From the NCBI RefSeq assembly GCF_900109075.1, contig NZ_FNYS01000006.1:33136-97135 (forward strand): DNA of 64,000 nt, written 5' to 3'. Every line of letters starts with the position of its first letter. The first letter of the stretch is position 1. This stretch comes from Myroides marinus (GTDB lineage Bacteria > Bacteroidota > Bacteroidia > Flavobacteriales > Flavobacteriaceae). A program made the position numbers and the translations under genes. This document shows, one piece after another, positions 35,301 to 42,093 of the stretch. The notes under the pieces are model-generated. The model was given only the letters and a program-made list of their open reading frames with translations, was not told the origin of the DNA and ran no database searches.

Positions 35301-35310
35301 CTAAAAAAGC

Positions 35311-36237
35311 TTATATAGAGTTTAAAATATCAGACCAAATCTTTAACTCTAGTGTATCGCGTTTGCGTTCTCCAAAGAATTGAGTAATAATATCTCCATT
35401 GTCATTAAATACTTCAATAGCAGATACAATACCGTCTGTTGTTGGTTTTCTAACGATGTATATATGCTTTATCTGCGCTCTAATCAGAGCTAAGTTAAAG
35501 ACTGAATCAGAAAGCTGAATCGTATAATCAGTTGTTGCTAATTCTCCTATAACATTGGTGTATATCTGTATAGCACCCTTGTTACCAACAAAACTCATTA
35601 AAGGTATCTGTTCTTGCTTTACTTTTTCTAAAGTAGAGATAAGATTATCTATCGTTATTTCTTTTACATACTCAGTCGCACCAAGTCTTAATGCTTGTAA
35701 ACGTGTTACTTTGTGTTTTCTTAGCATGGTGAAGAAGTCATGTGTGTCTTTTAATGCTTGCCAATCTTTGTGAAAAGAGATTAGGTCTATCTCGACATCT
35801 TCAATTTCTTCTATACTAGGATAAGGGTCAAGAGTGATTATAGACTGATCTACTACCTTGTATTTATCTATCAGAAGTAGTGCTAATTCAGTTTGTTTAT
35901 CTATTAAGATAGTATGAACTTGATTGCCTTGTTTGTCAAAAAAGTAAAGAGTAATATTCTTTTTAATTTGAATCAAACCATATTTCCAATGGTTTAAAAA
36001 TAATCGCATATCAATGATGTCATTTAAGGCTTGACCTATTCCATGTTCGAATATTTCAACATTACTATAGTGCCCTTTAGTTAAGTGATATGCTCCATTG
36101 TTATAAGTTATAGCAGTTACTTGCTCTAATTGTTTTAACTCTTGAAGAATAGCTTCCCATTTATTGTCTAAGAAATATATATCAGTATCATTAACTAACT
36201 CTGTTAAAGTTAGATTATTTAATATCATTGTTTGCAT
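35311..36237 (-). CDS. hmuS: haemin-degrading factor, HmuS/HemS/ChuS family
   Basis: The 308-residue protein is a duplicated-fold haem-binding protein. Recognisable blocks are LFLNHWKYGLIQ and TLYFFDKQGNQVHTI in the N-terminal half. ALKDTHDFFTMLRKH and FVGNKGAIQIYTN lie in the middle, and VRKPTTDGIVSAIEVFN with FFGERK at the end. It is somewhat shorter than the usual 340-350 residues. Members degrade or traffic haem in the cytoplasm to release iron. The His in KDTHDFF probably lies near the proximal haem ligand. No haem transporter genes are adjacent, and pairing with speA is unusual. Confidence 0.88.
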   Translation of the reverse strand: MQTMILNNLTLTELVNDTDIYFLDNKWEAILQELKQLEQVTAITYNNGAYHLTKGHYSNVEIFEHGIGQALNDIIDMRLFLNHWKYGLIQIKKNITLYFFDKQGNQVHTILIDKQTELALLLIDKYKVVDQSIITLDPYPSIEEIEDVEIDLISFHKDWQALKDTHDFFTMLRKHKVTRLQALRLGATEYVKEITIDNLISTLEKVKQEQIPLMSFVGNKGAIQIYTNVIGELATTDYTIQLSDSVFNLALIRAQIKHIYIVRKPTTDGIVSAIEVFNDNGDIITQFFGERKRDTLELKIWSDILNSI

Positions 36238-36314
36238 AGCCTAAGTAATTATAGGTGCAAATGTCAGCTTATTCAGAGGGCTTGTAGTCTAACTATTTAC
36301 GGAATAAAATGTAT

Positions 36315-36326
36315 AATAGGGACATG
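36315..36326. promoter_or_regulatory. third copy of the TAGGGACAT motif, upstream of hmuS
   Basis: AATAGGGACATG lies 79-90 bases before the hmuS start codon. Ten of its bases match the inverted pair between ccoI and araC. This is a candidate binding site only. Confidence 0.35.
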
Positions 36327-36353
36327 ATGCTTATTTCATTTACTTTACATCAT

Positions 36354-36434
36354 CTATCACTATTAGAATTCAATAGAATTGTTTTAAATTTTTTTTATAT
36401 TGAAGCAGCGTCTCTTAGGGGACGCTGTTTTTTT
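36354..36434 (+). repeat. 81-bp exact repeat, copy: displaced tonB 3' end plus terminator
   Basis: These bases equal 24698-24778. They include the last codons ITIRIQ-stop of tonB and its whole terminator (36406-36435, here with eight Ts). Upstream in the tonB frame the sequence is no longer tonB-like (FTSS instead of FTLP, then unrelated residues). It lies between the divergent hmuS gene and a small membrane-protein gene, so it is either a stray duplication or the remains of a deleted second tonB-like gene. Confidence 0.95.
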
Positions 36435-36435
36435 T
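36406..36435 (+). terminator. rho-independent terminator inside the duplicated tonB tail
   Basis: CAGCGTC and GACGCTG form the same stem as at 24750-24778 and are followed by eight Ts. There is no gene on the plus strand immediately upstream for it to serve. Confidence 0.85.
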
Positions 36436-36503
36436 GTGTAGTTACTAATGTGTATTATTTAAGTTGTTGTAAATTAGATGAGTATTTATGATAATTAGTA
36501 TAT

Positions 36504-36707
36504 ATGTTATTTTATCTAATTTTTATTATTGTGATTGTTCTTATTGCTAGAAATAAGAAGTGGAGTACAAGTACTAAGTTACTTGTTGCCTTGTTGTTTT
36601 TGGTATTATGTGTTATACTCTTTATGATTGGACTGATCTATGGGTTTGATAGGGGAAGGAATCTAAAAGATCCTCCTTTAGAAGAGATTTATATGGATAA
36701 AGAGTGA
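36504..36707 (+). CDS. small two-span membrane protein, function unknown
   Basis: The 67-residue product has two hydrophobic helices (LFYLIFIIVIVLIA and LLVALLFLVLCVILFMIGLIY) joined by a basic loop and ending in an acidic tail. I do not recognise a family. It follows the displaced tonB tail by 69 bases. The long hydrophobic frame and compact codon use make it a plausible gene; the only weak point is its size. Confidence 0.55.
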   Translation: MLFYLIFIIVIVLIARNKKWSTSTKLLVALLFLVLCVILFMIGLIYGFDRGRNLKDPPLEEIYMDKE

Positions 36708-36787
36708 AACTTATTAATTTGGGTTTAACTTATTAGAACCAATGATTCAACAATATCAAGTCTGTGAAAAAGGATATAATAACTTTT

Positions 36788-37327
36788 TTAATCTTTAAAC
36801 TTAAGTGTTTTAAAGCTATCCAATAATTTTAGTCTATCTTCAGAAGTCAGTGTGCTACTATACATTGAGAATCTATTAAGAGAATCTATTTCTTTAAAGT
36901 AAATACTCGTTACTCCATTATATTTATTATGAGGAACTATAATCTTAGCTAATCGATTGTCTATAGTATCATAGTAATAAAAATGTTCTATATCAATAGA
37001 ATTACTTAAGTCTGATAGAGAAGTAAGCAATAATGTAGGTAGAAATGGTTCATGTATTTTAGCTTTTTGGTTGATGTTATCAATTAAAATATATTCACTA
37101 AAACTATTAGAATACCAACCAAAGTCAGAAAATATAGAATCTTGCTTATCTGTGATAATTACATCCACGCTAGAATCTATTCCTTGTATCTTTCCTAGTT
37201 TCCAATTAGAAGGAACTGTTATGCTGTAAGTATTTGTTTCTAATATGTGTTTAGATTGTGTGTCTGTACAAGATATTCCTGTGCTTATTAAAATGGTTAA
37301 GCAAAGTAGTTTTACAGTATTTGTCAT
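36788..37327 (-). CDS. hypothetical lipoprotein
   Basis: The 179-residue product has a lipoprotein signal (LTILISTGISC, lipidated C20). The mature part begins NTYSITVPSNWKLGK, resembling the start of PsbP-like/DUF1795 domains found in many surface proteins. It ends in DRLKLLDSFKTLKF, like the last helix of that fold. Function is unknown. It is convergent with nothing close and sits in the variable stretch between the tonB-tail repeat and the ankyrin gene. Confidence 0.65.
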   Translation of the reverse strand: MTNTVKLLCLTILISTGISCTDTQSKHILETNTYSITVPSNWKLGKIQGIDSSVDVIITDKQDSIFSDFGWYSNSFSEYILIDNINQKAKIHEPFLPTLLLTSLSDLSNSIDIEHFYYYDTIDNRLAKIIVPHNKYNGVTSIYFKEIDSLNRFSMYSSTLTSEDRLKLLDSFKTLKFKD

Positions 37328-37440
37328 TGCTGATATTTTGTATTTGTGTATTTAAAAGTAATAAATATTATTAGTAATATGAATTATGTTGCATTATTCT
37401 TTGTATATTCGATATTGAAAAAGAAATATTAAAGTGGCAA

Positions 37441-38505
37441 ATGGCAAAGAAAAAGAAAACACTTCCTAAAGACTTTCAAGAGCTAATAGATAAGAATGAT
37501 ATAAAAGTTCTAAAGAAAGTATTTGATACTTGTGAAATAGAGGCTAGAGGAGGCTATGGTAAAACTACAGCTCTTAGTTTTTATAATGTAAATGACGACT
37601 TCGCTCGTTGGTTGGTAGAGAGTGGAGCTGATATTGATGCTGTAGACTCTTATAAACGGACAGCCTTACATGAACACGCCTCTAGACGTAAGGGAAAAAT
37701 AGCTGTTTTTTTAGAACTTGGTGCTAATATACATGCAGTAGATACTTATGGTAGTACAGCGTTGCATTTTGCGGCAGGACATGGATTTAATGAGGATGCT
37801 ACTAAGAGATTGTTAGAGGCGGGAGCTAATGTAAATACTTTAGATTCATATAAACAGACACCTTTAAAAAGTGCATTAAGAAGAGCAAGTAATATTGATT
37901 TGCCTGCTTTAGTTTCCATAGTTAAAATTCTTCTGCCAAAGGCGAAAGAGATTACTTTAAGTATGAAAGACGATGTAACTCGTATCGGTGAACGTTTTGA
38001 ATTTCATAGAGAAGATTTTGCTAAAGATTATATAGAAGAATGTAGTGCAGCATTAGATGAGTTGTATACCCTTTTTGAAGTAACGCCAGTTAAGAGAAGA
38101 ATAATGCATGATGGAGTATCTACTATAGTAGTTAATTCAGGCTCTTGGGAACAACAGTATGAGGAGTTATGGGACTTTTTGGTTCCATCAAAAGGATGTG
38201 CTAAAACAACACAAGGAGAGATAATACGTATAGCAGGTAAGGTTCGTGATGAGATTTATAGAAATGGAGGTGGTAATTGGGACGCTCATTTTAAGAAAAT
38301 GCTAGATGTTTATGTAGCGTATCTTTCTCTTGGTAATACCTTGTCTAAAAAAGAAATGGAAGATGTTGCTTTAATAGTTAAGGATATTAGAAAGACTGGT
38401 GATGGAGAGACAAGAGAATTAAACTATCTATGTGAAGTAGCTAATAAATGGGTGCTTAAAAATTTAGAACCAATACCTTTAGGAGAGGTAAAATATAAGA
38501 GGTAA
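37441..38505 (+). CDS. ankyrin-repeat protein with uncharacterised C-terminal domain
   Basis: The 354-residue soluble protein has about four ankyrin repeats at residues 12-165 (clear ones: YKRTALHEHASRRK, YGSTALHFAAGHG, YKQTPLKSALRRA). The C-terminal part from about 170 is a distinct helical domain with SWEQQYEELWDFLVPSKGCA and RNGGGNWDAHFKKMLD. I recall similar domains attached to ankyrin repeats in proteins found near polymorphic toxins, where ankyrin proteins can be immunity factors; no toxin gene is seen here. No signal peptide, so cytoplasmic. A terminator follows at 38508-38540. Confidence 0.75.
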   Translation: MAKKKKTLPKDFQELIDKNDIKVLKKVFDTCEIEARGGYGKTTALSFYNVNDDFARWLVESGADIDAVDSYKRTALHEHASRRKGKIAVFLELGANIHAVDTYGSTALHFAAGHGFNEDATKRLLEAGANVNTLDSYKQTPLKSALRRASNIDLPALVSIVKILLPKAKEITLSMKDDVTRIGERFEFHREDFAKDYIEECSAALDELYTLFEVTPVKRRIMHDGVSTIVVNSGSWEQQYEELWDFLVPSKGCAKTTQGEIIRIAGKVRDEIYRNGGGNWDAHFKKMLDVYVAYLSLGNTLSKKEMEDVALIVKDIRKTGDGETRELNYLCEVANKWVLKNLEPIPLGEVKYKR

Positions 38506-38507
38506 AC

Positions 38508-38540
38508 AAAAAAAAGAGAACATTGGTTCTCTTTTTTTGT
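38508..38540. terminator. bidirectional rho-independent terminator
   Basis: AAAAAAGAGAAC and GTTCTCTTTTTTT pair around an ATTG loop, with A and T runs on either side. It separates the ankyrin gene from the convergent His-rich gene. Confidence 0.9.
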
Positions 38541-38549
38541 TATTAGCAG

Positions 38550-38903
38550 TTAAGCTTTCTTAGCGTCTTTATGATCTTTGTGTTCTCCTTTGTGTTCTCC
38601 TTTGTGTTGATGGTCTTTACCTTTGTGATCTTTGCCATGTTTGTGGTCTTTACTGTCATGACAAGCTTTCCCACTAGTACGGTCTTGATCATTGTGTTTG
38701 TGATTCTTGTCTGTGCAATTCTGATGGTTCATCGTGCAGTCTTGATTATTGTGTTTATGCCCTCTGTGTTTATGATTTTTTGTTTGATCACAATGTTCTG
38801 TTTGCGTTGTAGTTTGTGCATCTACTTTTTGCTTAGAATTTTGAGCAGCAATGCTAAAATTAACTACTAGAGTTAGGATAATAGCTGAAATAATTTTTTC
38901 CAT
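38550..38903 (-). CDS. secreted histidine-rich, probably metal-binding protein
   Basis: From the ATG at 38903 the product has 117 residues: a signal peptide (MEKIISAIILTLVVNFSIAA) and a mature part built of His/Lys/Asp-rich repeats. These include HKHRGHKH, NHKHNDQD, DHKHGKDHKGKDHQHKGEH and EHKDHKD. About a quarter of the mature residues are His, with a few Cys. It probably binds Ni, Zn, Co or Cu in the periplasm or outside the cell, as storage or buffering protein. The upstream in-frame ATG at 38999 is less likely because the signal peptide starts at 38903. The repeats make its length prone to variation. Confidence 0.75.
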   Translation of the reverse strand: MEKIISAIILTLVVNFSIAAQNSKQKVDAQTTTQTEHCDQTKNHKHRGHKHNNQDCTMNHQNCTDKNHKHNDQDRTSGKACHDSKDHKHGKDHKGKDHQHKGEHKGEHKDHKDAKKA

Positions 38904-39125
38904 TTTATGTAGATTTAATGTGATAATCAAATTGATATAATTCCTTCTGTTGTTTTGTAGTGTAAAGTTACTAACCGCTATTTTTAATATGTTATACAAC
39001 TTGGACAGTTTGTTGTGTTTTAATTTTTAATTGATTGATATTTAGTTGATTTTGATATATTTAGAATGTTTTATATTTGAGAAAAGGAGTGTGGCTTTTA
39101 TAGTTTATTATTGATTAAATCTTCT

Positions 39126-39133
39126 TATTTTTG
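39126..39133 (+). promoter_or_regulatory. -7 promoter box before the NCS2 permease
   Basis: TATTTTTG matches TAnnTTTG and lies 27 bases before the start codon at 39161. A second exact match, TATATTTG, lies at 39072-39079. The upstream -33 boxes are weak in both. Confidence 0.45.
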
Positions 39134-39160
39134 CGTGCTTTAAAGCAACAACACAACACA

Positions 39161-40498
39161 ATGAAGAATTTTCTAGAGCGCTACTTTCAACTAAGTAGCA
39201 ATGGTACTACTATTAAGCGTGAGTTTATAGCAGGTATCATTACGTTTCTTACCATGTCATATATCTTGGTAGTAAATCCTAATATTCTAGCAGATGCAGG
39301 GATGGATAGAGAAGCGTTATTTACTACGACTGCCTTGGCTACTATCGTGGCTACTTTACTAATGGGTTTTTATGCTAAACTTCCTATTGCACAAGCACCA
39401 GGTATGGGGCTAAATAGTTTCTTTGCATATTCAGTTGTATTGACTATGGGATATACTTGGCAGTTTGCTTTAACTGCTGTTTTTATAGAGGGAATTATCT
39501 TCTTACTATTGACTTTCTTTAATGTGAGAGAGCTTATAGTACGCAGTATTCCAAAAGTGCTAAAAGAGGCTATACCAGCAGGTATCGGACTATTCATTAC
39601 CCTTATCGGATTAAAGAGTGCAGGGGTAGTAGTGTCTGATCCTAATACATTAGTAAGACTTGGAGACTTTAGTCAGCATACTGTGTGGATGACTTTTATG
39701 GGATTAATTGTTACAGGAGTATTATTAATGCGCAATGTAAATGGAGCTATCTTATTTGGTATATTAAGTGCTACTATATTTGGATTGATCTTAGGAGATG
39801 TAGCTTTACCAACGAGTATTGTTGCTTTACCACCTTCTATCGAACCTATCTTTGGAGAGGCTATTAAACCAATGTTTACAGCAGAAGGGTGGAACCAAAT
39901 TATGTCTATCGATATGGTGGTTGTGGTATTTACATTTTTATTTGTAAACTTGTTTGATACAGTAGGAACACTAATTGGAGTTATCTCTAAAACTAACCTT
40001 GCAGATAAGAACGGTAACTTCCCACAGATGAAAAAAGCATTGTTTACTGATGCGATGGGAACTACAGTAGGATCTATCCTAGGTACGAGTTCAGTTACAT
40101 CTTATGTAGAGAGTGCATCAGGAGTTGCTTCTGGTGGGCGTACAGGATTAACTGCTGTGAGTGTCGCTGTTATGTTTGCTTTAGCTTTGTTCTTAGGACC
40201 GATATTTTTGATTATTCCTGCTGCTGCGACAGCACCAGCCTTAATCATCGTAGGGTTATTTATGATATCTTCTGTGACTAGAATTAACTTTGATAAGTTA
40301 TCAGATGGATTACCAGCTTTCTTGACTATCGTGTTTATGCCTTTTACCTATAGTATTGCAGAAGGTATTGTATTTGGTATGTTAAGTTATACGATCCTAA
40401 AATTAGGAGCTAAAGAACACAAAGATATTACACCTACAGTTTATGTATTATCTATCTTATTCTTATTAAAAATAGTACTAGATGTAGTGACAAAATAG
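39161..40498 (+). CDS. NCS2-family purine/xanthine permease
   Basis: From the ATG at 39161 the product has 445 residues and about 12-14 membrane helices. It matches the AzgA-like branch of NCS2 transporters: ILVVNPNIL near the N-terminus, the QAPGMGLNSFFAYSVV substrate-site helix, and the FLFVNLFDTVGTLIGV and SVTSYVESASGVASGGRTGLT motifs. It probably imports adenine, guanine or hypoxanthine with protons. The in-frame ATG 30 bases upstream is less likely. It ends at a terminator at 40525. Confidence 0.92.
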   Translation: MKNFLERYFQLSSNGTTIKREFIAGIITFLTMSYILVVNPNILADAGMDREALFTTTALATIVATLLMGFYAKLPIAQAPGMGLNSFFAYSVVLTMGYTWQFALTAVFIEGIIFLLLTFFNVRELIVRSIPKVLKEAIPAGIGLFITLIGLKSAGVVVSDPNTLVRLGDFSQHTVWMTFMGLIVTGVLLMRNVNGAILFGILSATIFGLILGDVALPTSIVALPPSIEPIFGEAIKPMFTAEGWNQIMSIDMVVVVFTFLFVNLFDTVGTLIGVISKTNLADKNGNFPQMKKALFTDAMGTTVGSILGTSSVTSYVESASGVASGGRTGLTAVSVAVMFALALFLGPIFLIIPAAATAPALIIVGLFMISSVTRINFDKLSDGLPAFLTIVFMPFTYSIAEGIVFGMLSYTILKLGAKEHKDITPTVYVLSILFLLKIVLDVVTK

Positions 40499-40524
40499 AC
40501 TACAGTATATATAAAGTTATAGTG

Positions 40525-40557
40525 AAGCCATTGCCTTTAAGGTAATGGCTTTTTTTG
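40525..40557 (+). terminator. rho-independent terminator
   Basis: AAGCCATTGCC and GGTAATGGCTT form a stem with one G-U pair and a TTTAA loop, followed by a run of Ts. It ends the permease transcript. Confidence 0.9.
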
Positions 40558-40559
40558 TA

Positions 40560-40933
40560 ACTATTGTGAAGAACACAAAAGGGATGCAGAATATGTTTCA
40601 TTGGAGAATAGGACAAGTATAAAAGAACGATTGGTCGACAAAAGGCCTCTTTACTCAACCAAATACGGGTTATTGTCGTTGAATTGTCCACCAATCTAGT
40701 ATGAGCGCTCTATTTACGGGCTATTAGAAGGAGTGTGTAATTACACTATTTTCTAGTTTGTTTTTTAATTTTTTGCAGTACAATTTAATAGTTTTAATAG
40801 GCTGAAAAACAAGAAAATGAAATGTTGTTTTTTATAGATTATTTTGTGGATTGTTTTGAATACAAGAAAAAACAAAAGTACAGAACCACAAAAATTCCAT
40901 ACATTGGTACAACAGAATTAAAACCAAAGAACA
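40560..40933. other. 374-base intergenic region with inverted repeats, no gene
   Basis: No convincing ORF is present. The region holds an inverted repeat of 13 bases with one mismatch, GATTGGTCGACAA (40629-40641) and TTGTCCACCAATC (40684-40696). It also has a perfect 12-base palindrome GTGTAATTACAC (40735-40746). The last 70 bases before the next gene are A-rich and resemble the leaders at 21.8 and 22.5 kb (words such as ACAGAACCACAAAA). Confidence 0.55.
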
Positions 40934-41887
40934 ATGCAAAATAAAAAGAGAATAACAATAGTAGGACTTGGTGGTGTGGGAGGTTTTTATGGAGGACTAT
41001 TGGCTAATAAATATCAAGATAGTAAAGAGGTAGAAGTATGTTTTGTAGCTAGAGGGAAACACCTTGAGGCAATTAAGCAAAGTGGGTTAAAAGTGTTATC
41101 AAAAGATCACGAAGTGGTAGGGCGTCCAGCAATAGCTGCTTCTGAGTGGAAAGATATACAAAATTCAGACTATATCATTCTAGCAACTAAAGGATATGAT
41201 TTATCACAGACAATAGAAGATATGAAAGCTGTCGTTACAGAAAAGACAGTGATTATCCCTTTATTAAATGGAGTGGAGGCTTATGAGCAGTTAAGAGATG
41301 CCTTTGGTGTATCTCGTGTATGGCAAGGATGTACCTATATGGTATCTCGTTTAAAAGAAGCAGGAGTAATCGATAATCCTAGTGGTAGACAGCGTATCTT
41401 GTTTGGATTAGACGGAGAAGTAACTCCTGAGATGAAAGATTTTGAGGCTATTTTAAAAGAAGCAGGTGTGCATGCTGAGGCTACTAATCAGATTTCTAAA
41501 GAAGTATGGGAGAAGTATATCTTAGTATCTTCATCAGCGATGGCTACTGCTTATTTTGACTCTTCTTTTGGAGGAGTTATGGAACACCACCCAGAGGAAA
41601 TGAAACAACTTATTACAGAAGCGTCTTCTATTGGAAAGAAAAAAGGTGTTGCTTTATCAGAAGATGTTGTAGAGGTGATTATGGAGCGTCTTAAAGCTAT
41701 TCCTTATGAGTCAACTACTTCTATGCACAGTGATTTTAAAGCATTGAAAGAGCACAATGAACTAGGTATTATGGGAGGATACATGGTAAAACAAGGTATT
41801 GTATTAGGAGTAGAAACTCCTATGTATAAAAAGATGTGTACTTATCTAGTGGCTCATTCTGGGGACAAGTATGTAGGGATTAATTAG
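40934..41887 (+). CDS. ketopantoate reductase family protein (PanE/ApbA-like)
   Basis: The 317-residue protein has the N-terminal Rossmann motif GLGGVGGFYGGLLA. It has the family elements CFVARGKHLEAI, KGYDLSQTI, NGVEAYEQL and, in the C-terminal helical domain, KEVWEKYILVSSSAMA. ApbA/PanE reduces ketopantoate to pantoate with NADPH for coenzyme A synthesis, but many paralogues act on other 2-oxo acids. The lysine in ATKGYDL and the EVWEKY block support catalytic competence. It has no operon partner; the A-rich 374-base upstream region suggests its own promoter. Confidence 0.88.
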   Translation: MQNKKRITIVGLGGVGGFYGGLLANKYQDSKEVEVCFVARGKHLEAIKQSGLKVLSKDHEVVGRPAIAASEWKDIQNSDYIILATKGYDLSQTIEDMKAVVTEKTVIIPLLNGVEAYEQLRDAFGVSRVWQGCTYMVSRLKEAGVIDNPSGRQRILFGLDGEVTPEMKDFEAILKEAGVHAEATNQISKEVWEKYILVSSSAMATAYFDSSFGGVMEHHPEEMKQLITEASSIGKKKGVALSEDVVEVIMERLKAIPYESTTSMHSDFKALKEHNELGIMGGYMVKQGIVLGVETPMYKKMCTYLVAHSGDKYVGIN

Positions 41888-42050
41888 GAATAAGGAATGA
41901 GGAATGTTTGCCTTCGGCATAATATACACTCTATACGTCAATGTAAAGGAGGATAAGGAAACAAGGTGTATATAAGTCACGGATTACAAATCTGTGATAA
42001 CAGTCAATGGTCTACCACAAAAAAATAAAAAACAAAATCACAAAAGACAT
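41884..42050. repeat. interspersed palindromic repeat element A
   Basis: This intergenic stretch shares three words with the element at 58666-58915: TTTGCCTTCGGCAT (41907-41920), TACGTCAATGTA (41934-41945) and TCTACCACAAA (42011-42021). Between them is a palindrome, TCACGGATT (41977-41985) with AATCTGTGA (41989-41997), with one G-U pair. An A-rich tract follows. The shared words and their common order support a repeat family rather than chance. Confidence 0.75.
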
Positions 42051-42092
42051 AAAAAAAGCGTGAAGTGCTGGACTGACACTTCACGCTTTTTT
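42051..42092. terminator. bidirectional rho-independent terminator
   Basis: AAAAAGCGTGAAGTG and CACTTCACGCTTTTT pair around CTGGACTGA, with A and T runs. It serves the convergent permease gene ending at 42094 and possibly the reductase gene. Confidence 0.92.
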
Positions 42093-42093
42093 A

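Noticed and set aside
36309..36491. 60-codon ORF running through the displaced tonB tail
   Set aside because: It reads out of the tonB frame, crosses the terminator, and has no feature besides chance hydrophobicity.
38571..38870. 99-codon hydrophobic ORF opposite the His-rich gene
   Set aside because: It is the complementary frame of a repeat in which CAC/AAG/GAT codons read as Val/Leu/Ile; the His-rich protein has a proper signal peptide and fits better.
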